This document shows positions 1-6,976 of a DNA stretch of 8,407 nt, piece after piece. The DNA lies in assembly GCA_041497995.1 (NCBI GenBank), contig JBGQHM010000296.1, forward strand, positions 1-8,407, given 5' to 3'. The DNA is from DATKMS01 sp041497995. GTDB lineage: Bacteria; Desulfobacterota; Binatia; HRBIN30. Position 1 is the stretch's first letter. Each line of letters begins with the position of its first letter. Below the pieces are notes generated by a model. It was not told where the DNA came from and made no database searches. It saw only the letters and a program-made list of their open reading frames with translations. The translations under genes were made by a program, and so were the position numbers.

Positions 1-472
1 CCTGGAGCGCCTGCGCATAGGTGCGCGAGAGCTGGCGCCGCTCGTGTTCCGGCCGCCGCGGAATGTAGATCCCCTTCAACTGCCCCTGCTCGCGCTTGCG
101 GGCCATGGCACGCACATCGACCCGGTCGGTCTTCACGCCGGCACCCGGGACGCGCTCCACCCGACTCGGTGCGATCACCATGACATCGATCGCCTGTTCC
201 TCCAGCCACCAGGCAATCTCGTACCCAAACCCACACGCCTCGTAGACCACGTGCAACTGACAGTCCCGATACTCCTCGACCAGCGCGTGCACGTGCGCCA
301 GTCCATACGGACTGCTCACACACCGCCGATCCTGGCCACCCCAGCGCAAGCCATACACCCACTTCGACCGCGACAGATCCACGGCCAGGTACACGTGCTC
401 CCCGGCGTGCGGCCGCACCGGACCCGGCTTGCCGCCTTGCTTCTCCAACGGCACACAGACTAACTTGCTCAT
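1..472 (-). CDS. IS110-family transposase, N-terminal part (runs off the left edge)
   Basis: The reverse strand reads from ATG at 472 without a stop for 157 codons to the window edge. The protein has the IS110 DEDD (RuvC-like) N-terminal layout: the first Asp in YLAVDLS (D32), Glu in VVYEACGFGYE (E78), and the motif APSRVERVPGAGVKTDRVDV with D116 and D119. Such enzymes act as recombinases that move the element by RNA-guided or site-specific recombination. The second half, which carries the Tnp_20 domain and its serine, lies outside the window. The start is supported by a near-perfect Shine-Dalgarno, AAGGAGG, just upstream (about 480-487 on the reverse strand). The visible reading frame is intact, so it could belong to an active copy. 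Family assignment is firm; the subgroup (IS110 or IS1111) cannot be told from this part. Confidence 0.9.
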   Translation of the reverse strand, partial: MSKLVCVPLEKQGGKPGPVRPHAGEHVYLAVDLSRSKWVYGLRWGGQDRRCVSSPYGLAHVHALVEEYRDCQLHVVYEACGFGYEIAWWLEEQAIDVMVIAPSRVERVPGAGVKTDRVDVRAMARKREQGQLKGIYIPRRPEHERRQLSRTYAQALQ

Positions 473-473
473 G

Positions 474-548
474 GGACCCTCCTTTCGTGCTTCTGCTCAC
501 GCAGCTTTGTGGACACAGCTGTGTACCACGCGCACGATGCGAGGGTCC
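474..548 (-). promoter_or_regulatory. Possible stem that masks the transposase Shine-Dalgarno
   Basis: On the reverse strand, GGACCCTC (548-541) is exactly complementary to GAGGGTCC (481-474), which overlaps the AAGGAGGG ribosome-binding site just before the transposase ATG at 472. In a transcript the two would form an 8-bp GC-rich stem around a loop of about 59 nt that contains the 513-524 palindrome. This could hold down transposase translation from read-through transcripts, or be part of a structured left-end RNA. The pairing is seen directly; the regulatory role is inferred. Confidence 0.35.
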
Positions 549-619
549 TCTCCGTTTGTCGCTACTCACAGGACACATGGTAACTCGAAGGGGGCTGCTC
601 GCGATGCATTGGACGGTCC

Positions 620-1465
620 CTACTGCCGGAGACTCTGCAACTCGGTTGTCGCCGCGAAGGTCCACACACGCAGCAGCATGCGGGCCAGGAGCAGGGTCTG
701 CCCCCACAGGAGCGACAGCACGACACCGTGTGCCGAGTTGGCCGGCAGCAGCATTCCCACCGTCTGATACGCCACCCACACGGTGAAGCCGATGCACAGC
801 AGCGCCAGCGCCAACGGTAAGGCGCGCCACTCACGCCGCGCCACAAACACCAGCGCCCAGCCGTATGCGGTCATGGCCCCGGCGCCGCGTGCCGTGCTGC
901 GTACACGTGCGTGGTCGTGTACGGTGACCAGGAATACGAGCAACAGCGCACCGACGAGCACGCCGGTGCCACCGGCGAGGTAGGGAGTCAGCTCCGACGC
1001 GCTCTCTGCGGTCCAACGTGTCAGCCCGCGTCCCAGGAGCACAGCGCATCCGACGCCGGCCGCACTCAGCACATTCGAGAGGAGACTCAAGCGGAAGAAC
1101 GTCGGGTACAAGGACAGCCCGCGCCGCAGGCAATCGCCGAGGTTGCCGTCTTCTCCGACCGCGACGACAGTTGCCGCGTTCAGCCAGATGCTGAGCAGTA
1201 CCGCCGGAAGCGCCAGCAGTACGCCGCCGACGAGCAACATGCGAAGGCTCTGCCCGTGATGCGCCAGCAGATCGACGAAGACGTTCCAGTCTAGATCGGT
1301 GAGCAGCGTACGGGTGGCAAGCGAGCGATCGAGAGACTCGTACAACCACGTCCACGCCGCGCCCGCGAAGCACAGGCCCACCGCGAGATTCGCAACGAAG
1401 AGCAGGACGACGATCGGCCAACGTCGCAACGCCGCCAGCAACCCGAGTCCGAACGCCTGTCCCAT
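620..1465 (-). CDS. Polytopic membrane protein of unknown function, coupled to the M1 peptidase gene
   Basis: A 281-residue protein that I do not recognise as a named family. It has about six hydrophobic segments, at roughly residues 15-40, 74-102, 122-146, 160-182, 214-240 and 246-271, so it is most likely an inner-membrane protein. A soluble stretch (about 41-73) lies between the first two segments. No catalytic motif, ATP-binding site or signal peptide is evident. The ATG at 1465 lies 2 bases after the peptidase stop (TGA, 1470-1468), and a GTG two codons earlier is a possible alternative. The frame stays open further upstream inside the peptidase gene, but that part is antisense-like filler. 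There is no strong Shine-Dalgarno, so translation is probably coupled to the peptidase. The gene ends cleanly with TAG at 622-620, so the neighbouring IS did not visibly cut it. Confidence 0.7.
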   Translation of the reverse strand: MGQAFGLGLLAALRRWPIVVLLFVANLAVGLCFAGAAWTWLYESLDRSLATRTLLTDLDWNVFVDLLAHHGQSLRMLLVGGVLLALPAVLLSIWLNAATVVAVGEDGNLGDCLRRGLSLYPTFFRLSLLSNVLSAAGVGCAVLLGRGLTRWTAESASELTPYLAGGTGVLVGALLLVFLVTVHDHARVRSTARGAGAMTAYGWALVFVARREWRALPLALALLCIGFTVWVAYQTVGMLLPANSAHGVVLSLLWGQTLLLARMLLRVWTFAATTELQSLRQ

Positions 1466-1467
1466 GC

Positions 1468-3396
1468 TCACAACCCGCTGAGGGCGTAGAGGAGATTCTG
1501 GAACCAGAAGCCCCAACGGCCGGCCAGTCGGACGAGGCCGCGTGTGCCGCTCTCGCGCATGCGCGAGTTGTTGAGCCGATTGAAATCCAGCGGCAGCGCA
1601 CGGTTCGGATCGACCACCGCCCACTCGACGCGCTGCGTTCCGGTGTACTCGAAGCGGCGCCATGGATCGCGGCCGTCCCACCGTTCGTTCGTGACGCTGC
1701 CATCATCGAAGACGATCTGCACCTCGACGGGCATGTGCACCGAGCCGAGACGTTCGATGACGACTTCGTTGCGATAGCGCTTCTCCTCGCTCGGTTCGGG
1801 TGTGATGTCCTCCCCTGCCCGGCCGTCTTTGAACGCGTAGCCGGTCAACTGTTCCGCTTCCTCAGCGTTGACCTGCGTGACCGCGTAGTCGAGCAGCCCG
1901 GTATTGTTCACGACCTGATCGAAGTACCAGCTGAGATCCTCGCCGGCGCTTTGCTCGACGCTCGCCAGGAAATCGCCGCCGCGCGGGTGGCGGAAGCGCC
2001 AGCGATCGAAGTACACGGCCAGCGCCGCGCGCAACCGGTCACCGCCGAGGTAGCGGTCGAGCGTATCTAGCACGAGGGCGGTCTTGCTGTACGAGATGGC
2101 GCTGTAGCTGGAACGGTCGAGGAACTTCCACGCGTACCGTGTCATGGGGTCATGCTGCGCCGACATCAGGTAACGCAGGCGTTCCAGTGTGACGCTGTCG
2201 AGATGCATACCGCGCACGTCGACGCTGCTGGCCGGCCCATAGACCGCATCCATGATCTTGCCTTCGAGGTAAGTATTGACCCCCTCGTCGAGCCAGGCTT
2301 CCTCGAACTCGTTGGTTGCGACCATGCCGTACCAGTACTGGTGACCGAATTCGTGTACGGTCACGAGCTCCGGCAGCCGCACGCCGCGCGGCATCCACCA
2401 GGTGGTCCCGACCGTGATCAGCGTCGGGTACTCCATCCCCCCTGCCCCGCTCCCGCGCGGGCCGGGATCGACGACGGTGAGTTGCGGATACGGATACGGT
2501 CCGATCCATTCCTCATAGTGCTGCAGCGCCGCGCGCGCCGCGCTGAGGTAGCGATCAGCTTGATCGACGTGGTTGGGTTGCACGAGCAGCTGCACGTGGG
2601 TGTCGCCGGTCGTGTCCTCGATGCTGCGAAAGCGCGGATCGATCGTCCACGCGAAATCATGCACGTCCTCGGCGACGAAGCGCAGCGTCTGCGTGCCGTC
2701 TGCATCATCGTGCCGATCGCGCAGGCTACCCGTGGCACCGACAACACCGCTGCGCGGCACGGTGAGCGTCACGTCGTAGGTGCCGAAGTCGGCGAAAAAC
2801 TCCGTGGTGCTGTGGTACTGATGACAGTTCCACGCGCCGTCCTGGTACACACCGATCTTCGGAAACCACTGCGCAACGAACGTGAACGGTCCGGCGTAGC
2901 CGGTGCGGGCGAAGATCTTGGGCAGCTGCGCGACAAAATCGATCTCGACGTCCAGGGTCGCGCCAGGTCGGAGCGGCTTGTCGAGCGGCACACGAAAGAC
3001 CGTACGGTCGTCGAGGTTGTCGTCGTCGGGATGCACGAACTGCATGCGCGGCGTGAGGTCCGAGCCGCCGATGTGGACGGCGTTGACCATGCTGTAGCCC
3101 CAGCCGTGCGGATGCCGCCGCAGCCATTCGACCCAGGCGTCGCCGAGGCCGCGCATGAATGACGAGTGACTGCTCGCGAAAGCATTGAGATAGAGATGGA
3201 AGTACAGATCGACCGCCGGCTCGCGCGTCGTGTTCCGCCACGTCAGGGTTTCATGCGCGGTAATCGTGTGGGCCGTGCCGTCGTAGCGGGCGTTGATTCG
3301 GTAGTTGGCAATGCGGGGTGACAGTGGTGCGCCGAGGACGGCGTGCGGCAGCGCGATCATGCTCAGTGCCGCAACGACGCTCCCGATCCGCAGCAT
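1468..3396 (-). CDS. Secreted or periplasmic M1-family zinc metallopeptidase
   Basis: A 642-residue gluzincin peptidase of the aminopeptidase N type. The zinc site is complete: HEFGH at residues 348-352, then Glu371 after exactly 18 residues (NEFEEAWLDEG), matching HExxH-x18-E. GGMEY (319-323) stands where M1 aminopeptidases have GAMEN and keeps the substrate-contacting Glu (E322). Tyr436 in ISYSKTALVL fits the catalytic tyrosine position. Residues 27-260 form the usual N-terminal beta region. The start at 3396 is chosen because it gives a signal peptide (MLRIGSVVAALSMIALPHAVLGA, cleavage near residue 22-23) and is preceded by GAGGGGAG. The open frame continues 42 codons upstream, but those come from a dispersed repeat. 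The C-terminus is hydrophobic (WGFWFQNLLYALSGL) and the next gene is a membrane protein, so membrane association is plausible. The substrate is unknown. Confidence 0.9.
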   Translation of the reverse strand: MLRIGSVVAALSMIALPHAVLGAPLSPRIANYRINARYDGTAHTITAHETLTWRNTTREPAVDLYFHLYLNAFASSHSSFMRGLGDAWVEWLRRHPHGWGYSMVNAVHIGGSDLTPRMQFVHPDDDNLDDRTVFRVPLDKPLRPGATLDVEIDFVAQLPKIFARTGYAGPFTFVAQWFPKIGVYQDGAWNCHQYHSTTEFFADFGTYDVTLTVPRSGVVGATGSLRDRHDDADGTQTLRFVAEDVHDFAWTIDPRFRSIEDTTGDTHVQLLVQPNHVDQADRYLSAARAALQHYEEWIGPYPYPQLTVVDPGPRGSGAGGMEYPTLITVGTTWWMPRGVRLPELVTVHEFGHQYWYGMVATNEFEEAWLDEGVNTYLEGKIMDAVYGPASSVDVRGMHLDSVTLERLRYLMSAQHDPMTRYAWKFLDRSSYSAISYSKTALVLDTLDRYLGGDRLRAALAVYFDRWRFRHPRGGDFLASVEQSAGEDLSWYFDQVVNNTGLLDYAVTQVNAEEAEQLTGYAFKDGRAGEDITPEPSEEKRYRNEVVIERLGSVHMPVEVQIVFDDGSVTNERWDGRDPWRRFEYTGTQRVEWAVVDPNRALPLDFNRLNNSRMRESGTRGLVRLAGRWGFWFQNLLYALSGL

Positions 3397-3480
3397 TGCG
3401 CTCCCCTCGTCTCTCGCGACTCGTCCGGCAGGGCGGGACGCAGCAGCAGGGTGTGCCACCGCTCCGCTTCTAGCTAGCCG

Positions 3481-3604
3481 CCCGTTGAAAAACCCCGCCC
3501 CGTGCTTCGACAGGCTCAGCATGAGCGGTTCCCCTCCCCGATTTCAATGATCTTCTTCCGCTCACCCTGAGCCTGTCGAAGGGTTCCTCGTCCTTTTCAA
3601 CGGG
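3481..3604. repeat. Imperfect inverted-repeat element between gatB and the peptidase gene
   Basis: A 124-bp unit bounded by perfect 11-bp inverted ends, CCCGTTGAAAA (3481-3491) and TTTTCAACGGG (3594-3604). A second, inner pair of 24-bp arms lies at 3505-3528 and 3558-3581 and differs at two bases; its core is CTTCGACAGGCTCAG. The right end stops 3 bases short of the gatB stop codon. From memory, this core is widespread as a dispersed repeat in many bacterial genomes and yields spurious LSLSKHG peptides when translated, as it does here upstream of the peptidase. It may act as a bidirectional hairpin terminator for gatB or be a small non-autonomous element. No U-tract is attached. Confidence 0.75.
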
Positions 3605-3607
3605 CTT

Positions 3608-5053
3608 CTACGCGCTCAGCTTCGCCCGCAAGAGCTCGTTCAGTTTCTGCGGGTTGGCTTTGCCCTGCGTCGCCTTCATGGCTTGGCCTACGAAGAAGCC
3701 GAAGAGCTTGTCCTTGCCGCTGCGATACTCGGCGACCTTCTCGGGGTTCGCAGCGATCACCTGCTCGACGGCGGCGATGATGGGTCCTTCGTCGGAGATC
3801 TGCTTGAGGCCTTGCTCGTCGACGATCTGCACCGGCGTCTTGCCCGTGTTGACCATTTCCTCGAACACCGACTTGGCGATTTTGCCGCTGATCTCACCGC
3901 TATCGATGAGCTCGACCATCGCCGCCAAGCGCTCCGGCGGGACCGGCCAGTCGTGGATCACCAGGGCATTGTCGAGCTTGCGCTCTCTAATGATGCGCAG
4001 GATATCGCCCATCACCCAGTTGCTGAGTGCCTTCGGGTTCTTGTGGTGCCGCACCGCCTCCTCGTAGTAGTCCGCAACGTCCTTGCGCATCGTCAGCACA
4101 TCAGCGTCATACTCTGGCAGCGCGTAGTCGCGCGCGAAGCGGGCACGGCGTGCGTCCGGCAACTCCGGCAGGCCGCGCCGGACCTCTTCGATCCACTCGT
4201 CGCTGACCAGCAACGGCAGCAGATCGGGTTCGGGAAAGTAGCGGTAATCGTGCGCCGATTCCTTCGAGCGCATCGACCGCGTGACCTCACGGTCCGGGTC
4301 CCACAGACGCGTCTCTTGTACCAGCCGTGCGCCCTCGTCCAAGGCTTGCGCCTGGCGCTTGAGCTCGAACTCGATGGCGCGCTCGACGTTGCGGAACGAG
4401 TTCATGTTCTTGATCTCGACCTTGGTGCCGAGCTCGGTAGCGCCGGGCCGGCGGATGGAAACGTTGGCGTCGCAGCGGAAGCTGCCCTCTTCCATGTTGC
4501 CGTCGCAAATCTCGAGATACTGGAGGATCGTACGCAACTTGCGCAAATATGCGCCCGCCTCCGCCGCCGAGCGGATGTCGGGTTCGCTGACGATCTCGAG
4601 CAGCGGCACGCCGCACCGATTGAAGTCGACGAGACTGGAGTCGCCGTGCGCGTCGTGGATGTTCTTACCGGTGTCCTCTTCCATGTGAATGCGCGTCAGG
4701 CGAATGCGCTTGGGGCCGCCGGCCTCGGTCACGATGTCGATCCGGCCGGCGAGGCACAGCGGGAGCTCGTACTGGCTGATCTGATAGCCCTTCGGCAGAT
4801 CGGGATAGAAATAGTTCTTGCGTGCCCAGCGGCTATAGTTGGCGACGGTGCAGTGTGTGGCGAGGCCGGCGCGGATGCCGAACTCGACGGCGCGGCGATT
4901 GAGCACCGGCAACGCTCCCGGCAGAGCGAGACACACCGGGCAGGTATTCTGATTCGGCGGCGCCCCGAACTTGGACGAGCAGCCGCAGAAGACCTTCGAC
5001 TGCGTCAGCAGCTCGGCGTGCACTTCCAACCCTATGACGGCTTCGTAGGACAT
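3608..5053 (-). CDS. gatB: Aspartyl/glutamyl-tRNA amidotransferase subunit B
   Basis: The 481-residue tRNA-binding and kinase subunit of GatCAB, which phosphorylates Glu-tRNA(Gln) or Asp-tRNA(Asn) and completes amide transfer with ammonia from GatA. It starts MSYEAVIGLEVHAELLTQSK, the standard GatB opening. Zinc-type cysteines are present at C23, C25, C38 and C41. The cradle motifs WARKNYFYPDLPKGYQISQYE (about 76-96) and the family signature LVDFNRCGVPLLEI (141-154) follow, then the helical and YqeY-like tail ending in GFFVGQAMKATQGKANPQKLNELL (452-475). Length and ends are normal. It is the third gene of gatC-gatA-gatB, separated from gatA by 114 bases. That spacer is occupied by an inverted repeat whose arm begins 4 bases before the ATG, so there is no recognisable Shine-Dalgarno. 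Confidence 0.98.
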   Translation of the reverse strand: MSYEAVIGLEVHAELLTQSKVFCGCSSKFGAPPNQNTCPVCLALPGALPVLNRRAVEFGIRAGLATHCTVANYSRWARKNYFYPDLPKGYQISQYELPLCLAGRIDIVTEAGGPKRIRLTRIHMEEDTGKNIHDAHGDSSLVDFNRCGVPLLEIVSEPDIRSAAEAGAYLRKLRTILQYLEICDGNMEEGSFRCDANVSIRRPGATELGTKVEIKNMNSFRNVERAIEFELKRQAQALDEGARLVQETRLWDPDREVTRSMRSKESAHDYRYFPEPDLLPLLVSDEWIEEVRRGLPELPDARRARFARDYALPEYDADVLTMRKDVADYYEEAVRHHKNPKALSNWVMGDILRIIRERKLDNALVIHDWPVPPERLAAMVELIDSGEISGKIAKSVFEEMVNTGKTPVQIVDEQGLKQISDEGPIIAAVEQVIAANPEKVAEYRSGKDKLFGFFVGQAMKATQGKANPQKLNELLRAKLSA

Positions 5054-5057
5054 ATGT

Positions 5058-5187
5058 CAGTGACGAGTGATGAGTGATAAGTGACCAGCAAAAGCTGAGG
5101 AGCTCGCTTCTCGATCCCCGCCGTTCGACCCTTCATTCATACCTTTACCTTAGCCACTGCTCACTTGTCACTCATCACTCGTCACTG
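5058..5187. repeat. 27-bp inverted repeat of TGA-heptads between gatA and gatB
   Basis: The arms at 5058-5084 and 5161-5187 are reverse complements with a single mismatch in 27 positions. Each arm is itself a run of 7-bp units. On the plus strand from 5061 they read TGACGAG, TGATGAG, TGATAAG, TGACCAG; on the minus strand from 5184 they read TGACGAG, TGATGAG, TGACAAG, TGAGCAG. The 76-bp centre (5085-5160) has no gene. The right arm overlaps the 3' end of gatA and supplies its last six residues and its stop. The left arm forms the leader of gatB. The arms could fold into a long hairpin in the gatCAB mRNA. Confidence 0.9.
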
Positions 5188-6634
5188 CCTGCAGGTGCCA
5201 CTCCGTCGCTTGCTCGTACGCGTAAGCGGCCTGCAGGACGCGTTCTTCCTCGAACGGCCGGCCGACGATCTGCAGGCCGATGGGCAAGCCCGCCTTGTCG
5301 AACCCACAGGGCAACGACAACCCCGGTAAACCGGCGAGGTTGATGGAGATGGTGAAGATGTCGGACAGGTACATCTGCAGCGGGTCGCTCGTCTTCTCGC
5401 CGATGCGGAACGCCGTGGTTGGTGCGGTTGGGGTGATGATGACGTCGTGCGCGGCAAAGACCTTCTCGAAGTCCTGGCGGATGAGCGTACGGATCTTCTG
5501 CGCCTTCAGATAGTAGGCGTCGTAGTAGCCCGCTGAGAGTGCGTAGGTGCCGAGCATAATGCGGCGCTTGACCTCGGTGCCGAAGCCACTGGCACGGGTG
5601 CGCTGATACATCCCCAGCAAGCCTTCCGACTCGGCCGCGCGCAGGCCGTACTTGATGCCGTCGTAGCGTGCCAGGTTCGAGCTCGCCTCGGCGGTGGCGA
5701 TCAAGTAGTACGTCGGGATCGCGTACTCACTGTGTGGGAGTGAAACTTCGGAGACCGTTGCACCCAACGTCTCGAGCACTCGGACCGCTGCACGGACGGC
5801 TTGCTCCACCTCCGGCTGCATGCCTTCGACGAAGTACTCGCGCGGGATGCCGATGCGCAGGCCTTTGGCGGCGCCGTCAAGCCGCGCCGCGTAGTCGGGC
5901 ACCGGTCGGTTCACCGACGTGGAGTCGTGCGTGTCGTGGCCGGCGATGACCCCCAGCAGATGCGCGCAGCCGGTCACGGTCTTCGCCATCGGTCCGACCT
6001 GATCGAGCGACGATGCGTACGCGATCACGCCGTAGCGGCTCACACGGCCGTACGTCGGCTTCATGCCGACGACGCCGCAGCACGCTGCCGGCTGGCGGAT
6101 CGAGCCGCCGGTATCGGTGCCCAGCGTTCCCAAACATTGATGCGCGGCAACCGCCGCCGCCGAGCCACCGGACGACCCGCCGGGTACGCGCTGCGTGTCC
6201 CACGGGTTGCGGGTCACGCCGTACGCAGAGTTTTCGGTCGACGAGCCCATGGCGAACTCGTCGCAGTTGAGCTTGCCAACGCAGACGGCGCCCGCGTTGA
6301 GCAATCGTTGCGTGACGGTGGCATCGTAGGGGCCGATGAAGTTGTGCAGAATCTTGGATCCCGCCGTGGTGCGGATGCCCTTGGTGAGGATGATGTCTTT
6401 GATACCCACCGGCACACCGAGCAGCGGCCCGCTCTCCCCCTGCGCGCGCCGTGCATCGGCCGCCTTGGCCTGCGCCAGCGCCGTGTCGTCGGTGACCGTG
6501 ATGAACGCGTGCAGCTTCGCTTCGGTGGCCCGGATGCGTTCTAAGGCAGCGCGTGTCAACTGCTCGGAGCTAATCTCCTTCTTGGCAAGCAGCGCCGCAG
6601 CTTGCTCGATGGAGAGGCGGGTCAGGTCACTCAT
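5168..6634 (-). CDS. gatA: Aspartyl/glutamyl-tRNA amidotransferase subunit A (amidase)
   Basis: The 488-residue glutaminase/amidase subunit of GatCAB. It releases ammonia from glutamine and channels it to GatB. The amidase-signature Ser-cisSer-Lys triad is visible at K79 (GVPVGIKDI), S154 (PGGSSGGSAAA) and S178 (GTDTGGSIRQPA), the same numbering as in the Staphylococcus aureus enzyme. The rest aligns in order with the family, including MKPTYGRVSRYGVIAYASSLDQVGP. The ATG at 6634 lies 9 bases after the gatC stop and gives the usual start MSDLTRLSIEQ; no good Shine-Dalgarno is seen, so coupling to gatC is likely. The normal family end (YEQATEWH) is followed by a short tail, AVTSDE, and a TGA that both lie inside the 5161-5187 repeat arm. 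The original stop has therefore apparently been replaced by one from the repeat. This should not affect catalysis. Confidence 0.98.
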   Translation of the reverse strand: MSDLTRLSIEQAAALLAKKEISSEQLTRAALERIRATEAKLHAFITVTDDTALAQAKAADARRAQGESGPLLGVPVGIKDIILTKGIRTTAGSKILHNFIGPYDATVTQRLLNAGAVCVGKLNCDEFAMGSSTENSAYGVTRNPWDTQRVPGGSSGGSAAAVAAHQCLGTLGTDTGGSIRQPAACCGVVGMKPTYGRVSRYGVIAYASSLDQVGPMAKTVTGCAHLLGVIAGHDTHDSTSVNRPVPDYAARLDGAAKGLRIGIPREYFVEGMQPEVEQAVRAAVRVLETLGATVSEVSLPHSEYAIPTYYLIATAEASSNLARYDGIKYGLRAAESEGLLGMYQRTRASGFGTEVKRRIMLGTYALSAGYYDAYYLKAQKIRTLIRQDFEKVFAAHDVIITPTAPTTAFRIGEKTSDPLQMYLSDIFTISINLAGLPGLSLPCGFDKAGLPIGLQIVGRPFEEERVLQAAYAYEQATEWHLQAVTSDE

Positions 6635-6643
6635 GCAACGTGG

Positions 6644-6931
6644 TTACTCGATGATCTTCGGAACCCGGAAGAAGTCCCCATCCCGCGCCGGAGCGTTGGC
6701 GCGCAGCTCCTCCCCAGCCGGCGAGTTGGATACGACGTCATCGCGATACGCTGCGACCATGTCGACCACGGTCGTCGTCGGTTCCACTGTGCTGGTGTCG
6801 AGGGCTGCGAGTTTCTCGAAATGCTCCAGGATATGACTGAGCTGCTCGCTGAACTGCGCCTCTTCCTCCGCGCTCAGCGCCAGGCGCGCCAGCAACGCGA
6901 TGTGACGCACGGCATCCCGATCCAAGGCCAT
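6644..6931 (-). CDS. gatC: Aspartyl/glutamyl-tRNA amidotransferase subunit C
   Basis: The 95-residue small subunit that wraps GatA and stabilises its contact with GatB. The sequence follows the family from end to end: HIALLARLALSAEEEAQF near the N-terminus, a helical region LSHILEHFEKLAALDT (31-46), EPTTTVVDM, the RDDVV motif (63-67), and the closing FFRVPKIIE. The length is normal. An in-frame TAA four codons upstream (at about 6940-6942 on the reverse strand) makes ATG 6931 the only sensible start. There is no Shine-Dalgarno within reach. It is the first gene of the minus-strand gatCAB operon, and its upstream region (6932-7116) is shared with the divergent yraN-like gene and filled by repeats, so the operon promoter must lie in or next to them. 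Confidence 0.96.
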   Translation of the reverse strand: MALDRDAVRHIALLARLALSAEEEAQFSEQLSHILEHFEKLAALDTSTVEPTTTVVDMVAAYRDDVVSNSPAGEELRANAPARDGDFFRVPKIIE

Positions 6932-6976
6932 GCGCTGCGCTTAACACAAGGCCGGGAGGGCTTCAATGTGAGGGAA

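Larger units (their letters stand above)
1..619 (-). mobile_element. IS110-type insertion sequence, transposase-start end; outer boundary not resolved
   Basis: The transposase gene and the 147 bases ahead of it (473-619) appear to be one end of an insertion sequence. The outer end must lie between the transposase start and the stop of the membrane-protein gene at 620. IS110 elements usually lack clear terminal inverted repeats and make no long target duplication, so the exact edge cannot be read from one copy. The spacer holds a 12-bp palindrome at 513-524 (ACACAGCTGTGT) and an 8-bp inverted pair at 474-481 and 541-548. In IS110-group elements such as IS621, the non-coding end ahead of the transposase encodes the bridge RNA, so this is where one would be expected. 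The call rests on position, not on a recognised RNA fold. The element's other end is outside the window. Confidence 0.55.

Noticed and set aside
1466..1681. 72-codon N-terminal extension of the membrane protein
   Set aside because: It lies within the peptidase coding region and reads as basic filler. The ATG at 1465 directly after the peptidase stop gives a normal membrane protein start.
2152..3162. A 336-codon open frame on the plus strand
   Set aside because: It is antisense to the M1 peptidase gene, has low-complexity Arg/Val/Ala-rich content, and has no ribosome-binding site or motif.
3397..3522. 42-codon N-terminal extension of the peptidase (starting MLSLSKHG)
   Set aside because: The extension is read from the dispersed inverted repeat, and it would bury the signal peptide that begins at the ATG at 3396 with its good Shine-Dalgarno.
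3467..3610. CTTCTA on both sides of the 3481-3604 element as a target-site duplication
   Set aside because: The left copy is 8 bases away from the element end while the right one abuts it, so they do not flank the element symmetrically. It is likely chance.
3683..5077. A 464-codon open frame on the plus strand
   Set aside because: It is antisense to gatB, whose protein is unmistakable. Long antisense frames are expected in GC-rich coding sequence, and its translation resembles no family.
6935..6969. Possible promoter for gatC on the minus strand (TTGAAG, 17 bases, TAAGCG)
   Set aside because: The -35-like box is fair, but the -10 is poor and a match this weak is expected by chance.
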